A stretch of DNA of 64,000 nt, from positions 5,750,886 through 5,814,885 of the forward strand of contig OX439132.1 in NCBI GenBank assembly GCA_949318235.1, given 5' to 3'. Origin of the DNA: Ecdyonurus torrentis. Its lineage: Eukaryota > Arthropoda > Insecta > Ephemeroptera > Heptageniidae. The position numbers and the translations under genes were made by a program. The notes below the pieces were generated by a model. It saw nothing but the letters and a program-made list of their open reading frames with translations, did not search any database and was not told where the DNA came from. The first letter of the stretch is position 1. Every line of letters begins with the position of its first letter. Below, piece after piece: positions 1 to 13,836 of the stretch.

Positions 1-807
1 CTTCATACCAAGTAATGTTTCCATTAACAAGTAAGAAATTAAATTGATATTACATGAAATTTTAATAGTTTTAACTTTTAAAGCATGTCATCAAATTAAT
101 TGCACTATAAAAATATTGCAACTTGTGAACAAGATATGAAACTCCAGACTTCAAAGTATAAAATTATAGAAATGGTGTAACAAACACATATTGATTAGCA
201 TGATTTTTTTTTTCTGATGGATATTTCCACGCAGAAAACAAACTTTATCACCGGAGTAGCAAGGGATTCTAGATTATGAAAACTAAGCAAAACTTTGAGT
301 TATGAAACACTGGTTACACACAATATTAATTAAAAGTATAATGTGGAGGCTATTAATTAATATAAAAAAGTGCTTGCAATGCTTTAATAAGGGGGTTTCT
401 TTTAATAGACATAGAAAAACTTTGTCATTTACTACTTTAATAAAGTTTTTTTTTTTTTTTTTTTTTTTTTTTGAACCTTTTCTTTTGTAGTTTCTAAAAA
501 AACTATTCCAGATGCAAATAATTTTGCATATATTAGAACCATCTTCAAAGTAGCATGAATTGGACATCCTGAATATTGTATATTGAATACAGAAATGCTA
601 AATCAAGAAAGGAATCACTACATTTCATTTTGTCCCCTCCTCCCCCCTTTTTCTCATAACACTTGTAGAATTTTTTTAACAAAACTTTCCGTAAAAAAAA
701 TTAGTGTATTTATATTAAAAAAAATAGTGACTAAAACTTCCTGTAAAATATGAAAATTAGTTAAAAAAAACTGTTTCCTGTTTATATATTCTTAAAAAAA
801 TAAAGGA

Positions 808-841
808 CTCTCTCTCTCTCTCTCACTCTCTCTTTCTCTCT
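808..841. repeat. Short (CT)n microsatellite
   Basis: Imperfect CT run just upstream of a TGACGTCA site at 868-875. Confidence 0.95.
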
Positions 842-1466
842 ACTATACAAACAAGGTCATTTTATGATGACGTCACAGGGTAGCACACACACATACAAAC
901 ACGTATATAAAAGTGGTGCGGCTGTCAATGTGATGAATGATGATGGGGATGTTTTTGTGCCCACTTTGAGTTTAGTTTGCATGTTCACCCTCCTTATACT
1001 CTTTAGCTATTGCATGTCATATGTTACCTTTCCATCACACACACGAAAGAGAAAAAAAATATACATATATACTCACTATTATGACAGCCAATAATATACT
1101 TTTTTTTTTGTCTGACATTTTTTAAAAACTAAATTTTATACATGGAAAAACTAGTATACATCTTTTATTTATATATTGAATTTATTGGAAAAACATTTTA
1201 TATCTTTTTGCTATATAGGGTATATAATTTAATTTTTCTTGTATACTGAACTACATTTTTATGTCTAAAATAAATATAGGAAAAAAAAAAAAAAAAAGAA
1301 AAAACTAACTAACTAAAATGTATTACGCGTACTTAAATTTATCATTATTTTGCCGTTTTTTTTTTATATAGATTGTTTTTCAGCAAGTCAGAGGCACAAA
1401 AAAATCAGTATAATTTTTTATAAATATAAACGTGTGTACACATATATACACATTATATATATATAT

Positions 1467-1470
<4 letters not shown>

Positions 1471-1530
<60 letters not shown>
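1471..1530. repeat. (TA)n microsatellite
   Basis: About 60 bp of pure TA. Confidence 0.98.
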
Positions 1531-1536
<6 letters not shown>

Positions 1537-3714
1537 ATATAATGATTATATCACTTACAATAAATGTAGTTTGAAAATCTTATTTACATTTTTTTTAAAA
1601 GAAATAAATACAAAAAAGAATCCAAAGCTTGCGTAGGATTTAATATAAACAACTTTTTTTTTCTTTTCTTTTTCCAATATCATTTCTTTATATTTTTCAT
1701 GAAATTCTTGTCATATTAATATCTCATATTAGAATAAGTTTTCCTTGTTTGTGTTTATCATCTTCTCTTTCTTGCTTTCGTATCTGAAAATTTGTATACA
1801 TTCAGTCTAAAAGTCAGTAGGATTTCAATATATCTTTTATTTGAATTTGGAAAAATATTGAATTGTTATATATTATTTAATTAAAATTTAAATTAAAATG
1901 ATATCTATTATTTCTTTAAAAAATGTATATTTCACGATAAAATTACACGAGTTTTAGTTACAGACAATATCATAAGTTAATAAATTTGATTTTTTTTTGT
2001 TATATTACTAACAAATTGTTCATTGTGCTTTTCTCTAATCAGATTAACTAAGGTTATACTTATAATTTATGATCATGTATGTTTTAAACGATGAAAATTA
2101 GAATTTCAAACTTAATATGTTAAACAGAAAAAAAAATATTTACAAAAAAAAAAAAAAAAGGCCAAGATGTTCTCGAGTCTTACGTCATTTGAAACAAAAT
2201 ACTATATTAATTATCATTTTAATTATTTTAAAATGTTTATTTTCAGAACAAAAAGGTATTGTTCTTCTGAATCATTTCATTGGGAGTAGTTGATCTAAAG
2301 AATAAGTTAAAAATATGCCTACGTAAAAAGCAAACTTTCAAGGGTAAAAAAAAAAAAAACTGTTAGCTTAAACTTTGAACTTGAAGTTTTTTGAGAATTA
2401 AAATCATTTTATTGTTTTAATTGCATGGTTTTTTATTTCATATAAATGTCTTCATAATTCTTACTTTCAAAGATACTTGACTTCCAATTTTAAAATAAAA
2501 CTACAACTTACGTAAATGTTCAATAGCTTGGCTTATATTAAATATATGTATAGGTTATATTAACACTAAAACGATTATAAAAGTTTATTTCACTAAAAAT
2601 AATTTTAAAATACACAAATAAGTTCTTCGATTGTACGCACAGCTACATAAAACACATTAAGTATAACTAAGATTCAATTTTAATAGTGTAGTAGTTCAAA
2701 AATTTGGAATATATTTTCAATTATTTTTATGTGTTATCAAGTAGTTTTCCTAACAAAAATACATTTAACGTAATATAGCAAGAAAAAAAAATCAAGTGTG
2801 CACTAAAATAACTTGTTTGTATTACTTTTATATGTACATAAATTGTCGATTTTTTTTTTATTTTTCCGTGCATGTAATTTAAGTGCACTTATGTTTTGTT
2901 TTTTTCTACTAAACAATTGTACAATCAAAAAGCTAAACATGACCAAAAAAAAAAAAATCTATTATTTACTATGATTACGTTGAACACCCGACAGAATTAA
3001 ACAGATAATTACCGACTGGCTTGTCATGAAACATGTTAACATGAAAATAAAATATTGAGTAATTTTTGTATTTTCCAGTACAGTATATGACAAACTTAAT
3101 AATGACAGTTAAACAAGTGTTATTGATTTTATAAGGTTTAAAATTGTGTCTATACTCTGTAGTATAGACTACTTTGTAGATCCATTTCTCATACTTGTAC
3201 TGTACACATACTTTCATTTTCTTTTTTTTTTGTATTGAATATAATACCCATGATTTTTACCCATATTTATCTTAAACGAAGTAGAGAGATTCAGTACAAT
3301 TTACTATAACGTTTAAATATCAATTGATTTCTTGTATAGAAAATATTTCGTGGTTAAAACTTGCCTTATTTTTATATGGAAAAAACAAATTTGCAACTGT
3401 TAAAAATTTCTGTATGCCAGTCATACACTAATACACTTAAGCGTTAATAAATTTATAATATGTGTATCTAGAAAGGACCCATTATGTGACTCATTGATCA
3501 GGGGATTTTTTTTACAGTATTCATTTAAATATTTTTCATTGACTAATAAAATAGTTCAATTTGACCTAGAGTTCACAATAAAAAGAAAAAAATCTACATT
3601 CTGGAGGAACTCCATATACCATTGGAATAACGTCTCTGAAATATTTGAAGAATGGCCCTTTATAACCATCTTTGTGAAATAGAAAAACTTATAAAATTTA
3701 TTATAATATACTAC

Positions 3715-4027
3715 AGCTCGTTCTGTAAACTACACACAGATATTGAGCCAGCTTCGAAAATGTTCCTTTGTTTAAAACAGCTGGATATGACGTCGTTACC
3801 TGTTTACTACGTTTATACATATGGTCGATCATTGTTATTTCTTCTTTTAGAACTTTGAACTTGATAAGAATGAAAGAAAATTCTCAAAAAAAAGTTCCAG
3901 TCTCAATATGCGACTCACTTTTATCGCCTCAAAAAAAAAAAAAAAAAGATCAACCAATGAATGTGTCTTATTTTGTTGGTCAGCCAATCACTGTTATTAA
4001 TATTCACTTTACTTTACAGAACGAGCT
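3715..4027. mobile_element. MITE, family A copy 1 (15-bp TIR, 3-bp TSD)
   Basis: A 313-bp element with perfect 15-bp ends AGCTCGTTCTGTAAA and TTTACAGAACGAGCT, flanked by the direct repeat TAC (3712-3714, 4028-4030). It aligns along its whole length with 25041-25358. It encodes nothing recognisable. The 3-bp duplication fits Harbinger- or CACTA-like elements; the superfamily is uncertain. Confidence 0.85.
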
Positions 4028-6334
4028 TACATAAATAAGAAAATACTAATTTTCCTAGTTTTCATCTAAAAATATACACCTACGTTTGGAGGACACATAC
4101 ATACAGCACGTTTTTATTGTGTAATGTGTGTTGTGTTCGTTTTGAAATATTGCACGTGTACTTTGCACTCAGTTTAGTCAAGAACAAAATTATTTATATG
4201 CATTTCAAAAAGCAATAAAATATATAAACACATACTCTCAATGACATTTTCAATGCTTTTATTTTAATATTTACAAAATTTATGTCTTAGAAATGTAATG
4301 AAAGGTTTGTTTGAAATACCATGATCTACTTTTTGCTCATATATATTTTAACTCCCCCCACCCCCCTTAATTTTTTTCATCCTATTTTTTTTTCTTTTTT
4401 TATGTTGTTTATGCACTGTACCTGAAATGTAATAATGTTTATATTAAAAAAATTCCGCTAGGTAAATATTCTGACTGAGTATTAAATACGCTTAAATCTA
4501 GTACAGTTACAAATATTGAACTCTTTATTTTTCTAAAACCTTATTTATATACTGAAAAAATAAACGAGTTTTACAATTTCAAAATCACGACTCATAATAT
4601 ATTTATGTCGAACTCATACTTGATGAGTTAAACATTAAAATATACCTAGTTACAAGTTAAAATGTAAGCTAACCAAAGCATGATTTCTCATTGCAAAAAA
4701 ACAACAATAGATTTTAAAATATTTGATACACTTATTAATGTGGTTAGCGTTTACTTTACAATCAGAATCATGACAAGAACTAAATATTGATATAAAAGTT
4801 ATTTTTTATATCGCATATCATTCACATTGTACAATAAATTTAAAAAAGCAGCTCATAGTAACAAAGTATTTTAGTAAACAAGTATTTTAGTTTCATCAAT
4901 TTTTTTCTAATACATTAATAAACACAATTATATATACGAAAAAAAAAATACTTAAAATATTCAAATTTACGAAAACATGTATAAAATATTAATTACGAAC
5001 AAAAGGAGCAATTATCTAACATGGAAAGTTTTCTATATTTCTCTAGGGGTAAACCATTTATAAAAAAAGGAATTCTGTACTAAAAAGAAACAAATCTCAT
5101 TGATAAATTATGAGATGAGACCTTTATAAACACATATATAATATCTATTAACCCATATTCAACCCATAATAAACTCATCCCATGACCCTTGAATAACGTC
5201 ATGTATTCCAAAAGTTACCTACTTAACAATTTTTAGCCCCATAGTTTGTGAGAGTATAAAAGGGTTAAAAGGACATAATAGGTGTATATATGATGGCCAT
5301 AATTTATTCTTTTGTTTATGAGTCCTTTAAAAATTAGAATCACCATATTTATAAAAGATTGAATCACATCCCTTAACAATATCTCTAACAATATTAAAAA
5401 TTAAAATACTAGTTTTCTTGCATGTTAACTTTTTTATATATTATACATATTTTGTTTCATTCTGTATTAATTTTTTTTTTGCTCGCTAAAAATGTGTGTA
5501 AAATTTTAATGTTAAAATGATGTTATTTCATATAATAATTACTATGACTAAAAGTGTTTGGCAAAGAGTCAAAAAGTTTTCATTATACATACATGAGAGA
5601 GCTGCAAAAGACTCTAGACATTATGTAAACAAAACAACAAATCAATATTGTTAATTAAAACTTTTGACAGTAAACCGAATTGCTTGCTATATAATCATAA
5701 AGTCTTATATAAATAATATTATTTCATTTAGAAAATTTCATTACAATAATTATAGATAATATTCAATATAGTGATATTGACACTTTATAGTAATATTGGA
5801 ATTAATTATTTATTATTATTTGTAAATCTATATGGAAAAAAATAAATATTTCAAATTATTCTGAGTATTTTAATTATTATTATTCAAACACCGTAATACT
5901 TTAGAAAGATCGTATTTCTGAAATTCAAAAGTTTACGAATTGTTTTATATTATTTAAAAGTAAATATGGTAACAACTACCTATAATATTTATTTAAAGTT
6001 CTTTGACCATTAGATATGAGGAAAAAAGGATTGAATTAACATAAAGTTTTGTCGGAGAACAATTTCAAAAATTTGTAATTGAAATTTTTGCATGGTAACA
6101 TTTTTTTTTTCGTGTTTGGATTTTTTTTTTATCCTTACTTATATTACTGTACAAAAGTAACATTTATCTGCCTAAAAACTTTAAAACAAACTATTAAGTC
6201 ACTTTCAGTAGCCTTAAGTACTAGAGATATCTGATGCATTTTACTACCGTTGTGTACTGGTTCTAAAATAAATATTTTTATTTTTTTATTGCTTTATGTG
6301 GAACCACGATACGTTAAAATTCATATCTGAAATC

Positions 6335-6402
6335 TCAAAAATATTGCTATAAGTATTTTTAAACTAGTGTAATTTTCCCATACTGACCCATGTTATTTAG
6401 TG
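6335..6402 (+). repeat. Fragment of the 42.0-kb repeat
   Basis: TCAAAAATATTGCTATAAGTA then TTTTCCCATACTGACCCATG and TTATTTAGTGCTC match 42161-42226 in the same order. Confidence 0.4.
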
Positions 6403-6987
6403 CTCATATATGGCGTCTACTAATGCAACTAATCTATAAATCTATTCTGATCAGATATTAATATAATATTATTAATACAATTATGTTATTTCTACATATT
6501 ATTGTCCATATTATTACTCACAAAAAAAGCTCAATTGAAGATCATTTAAATCATAACTATTACCGATGTAGTTTTCTATAATTTGAATAGAGAATGAATT
6601 AACATTGCGCGCGAGTTGCTTGTGCATAAGCTAGGTCCTCTGCCTTCGGTGTGGGATAAATAGGGATATAAATAGCTTCCACACACAAAATATATTTTGT
6701 TATATAGTGATATAAGAAATGTAAGCTTAGAAAAAAAAAACTTTGTGAATGCCAGACGTCGGTTCAAAACTATCATATCAACATTATTTTTATTTATATA
6801 TACATCAAACATATACTTTACATTATTATATTAAGAGTAAAGAAAAAGAAAAAAAAATTGGCTAAAACTTAAACATCGTGTTTTTTTATTAGTTTTAAAA
6901 CACGTAAAAGTATGTAGCTGTCATTTAAATTTTCCCACTCTCATATTACTGCAGTTGCTTTTTTTTAAATACGCTATGAAAAAGAAT

Positions 6988-7093
6988 GCTGTTCGTAAAT
7001 CCTGTTTTCTGCAACTAAAATGACTATCATCTATAGTTATTTAAATGGAATTCACATTTTTTGGTGCAAGAAAACAGGATTTATGAACAACAC
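6988..7093. mobile_element. Short inverted-repeat element (probable MITE)
   Basis: Arms of about 27-30 bp at 6988-7014 and 7064-7093 share TTCGTAAATCCTGTTTTCT / AGAAAACAGGATTTATGAA around a 49-bp centre. No clear target duplication. Confidence 0.55.
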
Positions 7094-7696
7094 TAAGGTC
7101 CTACAATGCTATATAAAGATTATGTAATTAAAGGTATCCATCCTCTCACATGCTATCTTTGATCGGTTAAGCGCGATATCAACAAAGAAAGCATTTTTTT
7201 AAAAAGATAAAAAGAGTGAGAACACGAAGGAAAAAAAAAAAAAAAAAAAAAAAGCACGATTAAAAAATTTAATAAAACTATTTAAACTTCTATGGCAGGC
7301 AATATTAAAATATAAATTGAAATAAAACTACTGTTCAAAATTATTATTTCAAATTTAACATGAAAAGAGTATAATTTTACTAGAAAATATATTATTATAT
7401 ATAAAAATATGCTAATAATAATTTAAAACAATGTCTTATTATAATCCACACGCAAACTTATATATTTTTCAGATCTAAATTTAAATGACCTACAAGTCTT
7501 ATATATGTATATAAAAATGTATTATTATTTTAGATATTCGTGTTTAAAGATGTTTAAGTATAAAAATAAGAAAAGAAAATTTTCTTTCCTCGTTGTCTAT
7601 ATTGACATCAACCTTTATTATTATTATTTTATTTTTTATGTGAAAATTTTGCTTCCAATATGACGTGTTTAACCTTGAATAACCTTGATGTTACAG

Positions 7697-7783
7697 TTTG
7701 GCGGTGAAGTCTGGTGACGAGCTCAGCTCTAAGAACAAGGAGGCAAATTATCTCGACTCCCTCACCTGTGATGGCGAACCACC
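7697..7783 (+). CDS. RGS20-like: RGS gene, first visible coding exon
   Basis: 87 bp between an acceptor (ttgatgttacag) and a strong donor (CC|gtaagt). The first T finishes a codon from an upstream exon. The reading frame then gives 28 codons (LAVKSGDELSSKNKE..., CDGEP) and leaves CC, which joins the T of the next exon to make Pro. The exon is markedly richer in G+C than its surroundings. It encodes the linker before the RGS domain. Confidence 0.85.
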
Positions 7784-10608
7784 GTAAGTAAAATTAACGT
7801 AAATTGAATTTAAAAATTAATGAGTTAGAAATGGGTAGTTTTAATCTCAAAGCTTATTAATAGTACGTTAATTTTGTCTGATGTATTCATCTTGATATTT
7901 ATTTATTTTACTTACGAATTTCTTGTTTAATTTTAATATTTTATTTTACGTTCTGCTATCCTAAACATATAGGCAACCCGCACGTCCTATAAGCTCAAAA
8001 AGTTGCCTACATACAGGGTGCAATAATAAATGGGATAACTTTTTTTTTTTAGGTCAACATTGATTTGAGTAGTACTAAAGATCCTTATATCCTTTCAATT
8101 TCCATATATATTATAAATTATATTGGAAGCTAAGCGCAGAATTGTTTACTTATTGTAAATCGTAATCTAGATTTTTAATTAGTAATATCTCTATATAATA
8201 CTAGAGTACCTTATGAATAGATTGAATATATAATTATTTTTTTATTTCATAAAATTTAATTAAAATATCTTTAGTGTTGAATTATTATTCAATTTAATTT
8301 GTGATATTTAAATATGACGTTGGAGAAAGATTTTTTTTTACAATACTTGGATTGTATGCTATGATATTATCTAAATTAGTTTGAATTTTTATTCAGTTAT
8401 TCCATTTTTTTCAAACTTTTTTTTATTTTTTCAAATAAAGCCTTCAACATTTAAAACAATTTTATTTCTTAACTGGGTTAAAGTATAGTTTAGGTATTTT
8501 TATACGAGCAAAATTAGTTGAGTATACACATATGATATTATATATTATCATTAAAAAGCTCGTTCTAAATTTGCAATGTTAAGAAAAGTACGCTAAATTT
8601 GAAGGGCAAAATATGTTATCACAATCGTGTAAAATGTAAATACTGCTGCTAATTTTTAGTCCCTGTTTCTTAATTCAATCCTAAAATATGATTGCTATGT
8701 TATTAAATTAGTAATGACAGCCAATAATTTATATCACTCCTCTTATCAGGGTATTTAAAAAATATATATATTTGATAATTATTGTATTGCTCGATAAAAA
8801 TCTAAAAAAAAAAAAAAAACTATATATTTATATTAAAATATGTAATAAAAAATACGTATGATAGAATATATAATTGATATTTGAAATTGTAACTACAATT
8901 CTGTATTATAAATTGCGTAGTAACTATTGTAAACAGTCAATCATGTTTGTTATTTACATAAATTATACGTTGTTTATAAGTTCAAATGTCAAAACTAACT
9001 CCCAATGTTTGGTTTAGAATGAATGTAGAGTAGTGAGAAATAATAATAATATGCAAGCGAGCGAGCAAGCAAGCAAGCAAGCTCTACTGCTGCTGGTTTA
9101 CTATGTATGTTCATTATGGATCATAAATCGATATTTTTGCTCGTCATGTGTTGGGTTTACATCATAACATTTGTACGTGATGTAGGTTTGAAGTTTTGGA
9201 TAATACAAAAATAAATAATAATAATTCAATTAGTACGAGTCCTTATTTTAGAAACACTGTCAGAATTTTGTATACAGAGGGAAGTTTGATTTGTGGTTAT
9301 TTAAGTACAATAAATTGAGACAATTGGGTTATCTGTAGCAGGCTCTGATTGTCCATTAGAGAAGGTCAGAATTGACTGATTGGTGCCCAGAAATTTTAGT
9401 TCCCAAGGCAGAAAAATAAAAAAAAAAAACGCAATACTAAGTAATTCCTCGAGAAGTCCTTCTCTTTCCCCGTACCACCTGTAATTGGCTGGTGCGTTCT
9501 ACCAGTGCAAGCTCAAATTAAAAAGTTAATTTTTTTAACCTACATTAAGATTCATTTAATACAATTCAGGTGATAACTGCAACAAAATTACGAGAGTCCT
9601 CTTTGCATATTTTAATTTCTTTTTATAAGCTATCGATTTTTTCTCCACATGGGGAGTTTTATAAATTTATTGACAAATGCAATGATTTTTTAAAAATTAT
9701 TTATTACTATATTATACTATACTATTATATAACCAGTTAGTAATAAAAGTTTTTTTTTCATAGTAGAAATGTTTTAAAAAGACTTTTAAATTAAAAAAAA
9801 ATGCACACAAGTATGCAAAATTTTAAAGGGTCATTCTGCAAAACATTTACTTAAAAGTTAAAAAAAAATTTCTACCATAAGAACTCATGTAAACAATAAA
9901 TATTGTCTTCTTTATGAGATGATCATGAATCCTGAAATTAGTTGTTATTTTTATTAACTTTCACATGGCAAAAAGAAGCATAGTGGTAACTTTTGGATTT
10001 CAGAGATACGAGTCTTGTAATAATAAATTGTTAGACCTTATTAGTAATATTTTCAACTAACTAAAATAATCACAATTAAAATATTTTTTTCAATAATGAA
10101 TTTTCATATTTATTTGCAATGAATTTAACCATTAAAACTAATAAGTATACTAAATATAAATTTTATTTTTCAGTCCGACTTTGGATGACATCCGGAGTTG
10201 GGGTCACTCGTTCGATAGGCTCATGAAGAGTGCAGGTAAGAGACATATCACTTCACCTACGTCACAAACAACAAAAAAACATGTACATTCTATAGCTTAC
10301 ACAGGAAGTTTAAAACCCACACAAGGAAATTCTTTAACTTTGAGTTACAACAACAATAACATCCCACAATATGTTGAGTGAACAAGATTAGAATAGTTTA
10401 TATTTTACGTGATGTTTTCTTTAAGTCAAAATTTCTTTTATTTTTCTTTCCTTATGTATATTATATTTTATATGTGTTCATTATTTTTTTACAAAATATA
10501 AAATATTAGAATTAAGATATAGAAGGTTCTCATAATAATAATTATTATTATTATAGTAAATTTTGTAAACAAATAATATGCAAGATATATAATATTAAGA
10601 ATTGGGGT

Positions 10609-10703
<95 letters not shown>

Positions 10704-11018
10704 GTCTCTCTGTCTCTCTGTCTCTCTGTCTCTCTGTCTCTCTGTCTCTCTGTCTCTCTCTGTCTCTCTCTCTCTCTCTCTCTTTCTCTTTCTCTTTCTC
10801 TCTCGAGTCTCAACATTATATTTTTTCATACGTATGTAGTTGTAGTGCATTACCATGTATATGGTGCAATACAAAAGCCATGTAGTAACTTGCTTACTAT
10901 TTATCTTTACTCTTTTTGATGAAGAGTATAATCTTCTCTCTCTCTCTCTCTCTCTCTCCTGCATTTCTAATTCACACCAAGCTGCATCTCACACCCGCGT
11001 GTGCTATACATATTATAT

Positions 11019-11059
<41 letters not shown>

Positions 11060-13752
11060 CTAAACCAAAAAAGATGCATAGGTCCCACACGTATACGGCT
11101 ATGTTGACGAGAAGCAATTTCAGCTTTCACGTATAACGTAGCTAACATGTTCCACTTTATACTATATTATATACCCCCCCAAAAAAACATTATCCCCATT
11201 TGTCTTCGTACAATGTTCAACCCATAAATAACAATCAAGAAAAAAACAATGAACTTAAATCATAATAAAAAACACAGAAGGAATGAAAGGGAAAAAAACT
11301 TAATTTTTATGAAAATAGAATCGCATATTAGAAATAAAATAAAATATTCCTTTCTCTTTCTCTCTCTCTTAACTACGCAATATTTTGGTGTCATATAATA
11401 TTTTCCTTATTTTTAAAACCTAGTTATGAAGTGTCAAAACAATGCATAAGGAAAGAAAAGTTTTTATAATAATAATATATATAAATATAAAAATTGTTTT
11501 CTCTATACGAAGTTTACAAACCCCCTGGATGTTATGCACGCAGGTACACAAGCTCGCACGAAGAGTAGCCTACCATACAGGCGGTAATATAACATAACTA
11601 CACAAAATGACGGACGCCGCACGCAACACATTACAACTCCACCCAATTCAATATGCCTCTCACTTATCACTTGTTTTTAACAATAACTCAGCATGTTTCT
11701 AAAATTTATAATAATAAATTATATTTCATGATTTTTTTTATATGCAAACCTTAATAAATTTTACCATAATAAATATGTAATTATACTATTAATTAACTTG
11801 TTAATTTTTTATACTACAACTGATTGTGATCATACGTAGAAATAAAATTATAGCTTACACTTTTACATGTTAAAGGTATTTAAAATTGACCAGCACCATA
11901 TTTGTGTTAATAACTTAATGTTGAATTTATATGAGAATGTATTTTAATATTGTTGTTTTTATTTCAGCGGGACGCAAAGTATTCCGTGATTTTCTCAAAT
12001 GTGAATACAGTGAAGAGAATATTTTGTTCTGGCTGGCGTGTGAGGAGCTCAAACGAGAGTCGAACCCAGAGGTGGTTGAGGAAAAAGCGAGATTTATATA
12101 CGAGGATTATATCTCTATTCTCTCCCCTAAAGAGGTATGAGCATGAGATAAGGGTATCACTTTTAATTTCCTTGTAATTCATGTTGAACTTGTATGTAAT
12201 TTATGCCAATGTAATTCGTATTTTACTTTTTATTTTTGATGATTAAAATTATTTTACACCTTGGTCAAAATAAGTTCAGAGATTTTTTCAACCGGATGCA
12301 CCCCTTTTTCTCATACAATTTTCTCCAGATAAACACCAACATTTTACAGGTGATTAATGTAATATTGAAGTTAATACTTATGAATATTTATTTCTATAAC
12401 TTGAATCCGATAAAAAGGGGTACTTTCGGTTGAAGCAACCTCTCATCTTGTTTTACCAATGGTTTACTAAAATTAAGAATGGAATTATCAAATTCAAATT
12501 CACGCGGAGTATTATTTTGCTATAAATTTGCTTGAATGAAAATTTAGTGTTTTTAAATAAAAAATTGCATGCAATCAAATTGAGGTTACACATTTGAATC
12601 AAATATTTCATTTGTTTTGTAGTATTTTTTTTTTAAATTTCGTTTACTTTATTATCTTTTAATGATATGATTATTTATATTATTTATTTAAATTATTTAT
12701 ATAGTATATTTTTTATTCTTTTTATATTATCTTCAATTAAATAATAATAGAAACTGAAAATTATACTTTATTTCTTACATAAATATCGACGAGACTGCGT
12801 GGTATTCAAATGTTATAACACGCTTTCTATTGTTCTAAAAATATAATGTGTAACTACTTTTGTACTCACTATACGTAAATTGAAAATAAAATAAACGTAA
12901 ATAAAAATTAATCGTGACTATAAGACAAATAATCAGAATAATAAATTAAAGTAATATATCATAAATATATATAAACAAAGTTCTTTCTTAAATCAAATTT
13001 CATTTTTATCGTTTATATCTATAAGAGAATGGTAATAAATAGGTTATTAACCCTTTCATTACTGTAGTTTGAAAAATTGGTTGTGTTAGGCCTGGTTTTA
13101 TTGTGTTGTATCTTTTACTATTTATCCTCCCCCGCAAAGCACGCGGCGGCGACAACAAAAAAAACGAGTATCGCAAAGTGCGTGCGAATGTCACTTTTAT
13201 TGTCACATTGAAATATTGAGATTGCTTTCTCTTTGCTATTACGTTACGTTTAGGAAATTTATTAGCTTTGCTTTTTTTCCAACATGGACAGAAAAAAAAA
13301 ACATTAAGAAATTATGGGAAAGAATCAGCATTTTGTATACTAAATGAAAGGAATTTTTAAATGATTTAAAAATTTCTCTTCAAATATGTACACAAAAAGA
13401 ACTGATCTTTAAAAGATACTGGCCTCAAAATTAAAAAAAAAAAAAAAAATCCCTTCGCAACGATATATCATGAGATGGGACAATTATCCATACACATATG
13501 TTATAGTCCTTAACTTTTTAGTACTGTTTCAAACTGGGGAGAAAATCTGTAAATTAGGCAACCCGAACTATACAATTTCTATTGTTTAGGCCTGGAAATC
13601 ATAACGTCAATAATTCCTAAAGTTGCGTACTTTACAGTTTTTTAACCCTAGAACTGTGCAGGGATATGTATTTATGAATGATGGTTCCATCGCATGAATG
13701 TTAAGTTTTTGATATAATTTTTTGAGGCCAGTGTATTCACTTAAAAGTTTTT

Positions 13753-13836
<84 letters not shown>

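Larger units (their letters stand above)
1..3711. other. Non-coding DNA upstream of the RGS exons, part 1
   Basis: No exon is supported. It holds poly(T)/poly(A) runs (448-472, 1280-1297, 2145-2160), a short CT tract, a TGACGTCA at 868-875 and a TA tract. It could be an RGS intron or intergenic. Confidence 0.6.
4031..7696. other. Non-coding DNA upstream of the RGS exons, part 2
   Basis: A+T-rich throughout, with repeat fragments at 5880-6000 and 6335-6402 and the inverted repeat at 6988-7093. TATAAAAGGG at 5254 is not followed by a recognisable gene. The cysteine-string exon expected for this RGS group was looked for and not found. Confidence 0.6.
7784..10173 (+). other. RGS intron between visible exons 1 and 2
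   Basis: 2390 bp. It contains a dispersed repeat (8548-8640), TAGGCAAC/GTTGCCTA inverted words (7970-8014), a GCAA tract and a G+C-richer patch at 9330-9520 with two ATTGG boxes, which could be an internal promoter but shows no exon. Confidence 0.85.

Noticed and set aside
5254..5300. TATAAAAGGG with an ATG about 40 bp downstream
   Set aside because: The frame from that ATG is only about 14 codons and no exon follows; chance TATA boxes are frequent here.
10181..10381. 66-codon open frame overlapping RGS exon 2
   Set aside because: It runs through the consensus donor at 10236 into the intron; the next exon joins perfectly in frame at that donor, so the remainder is intronic.
10551..10964. 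Minus-strand RERERE/RETERQ protein of 137 codons
   Set aside because: Translation of the CT/TCTCTG microsatellite in the RGS intron; likewise the Leu-Ser run at 34527-34799.
11950..12182. Two further open frames over RGS exon 3, one on each strand
   Set aside because: Shadows of the exon; the RGS signature is in the other frame.
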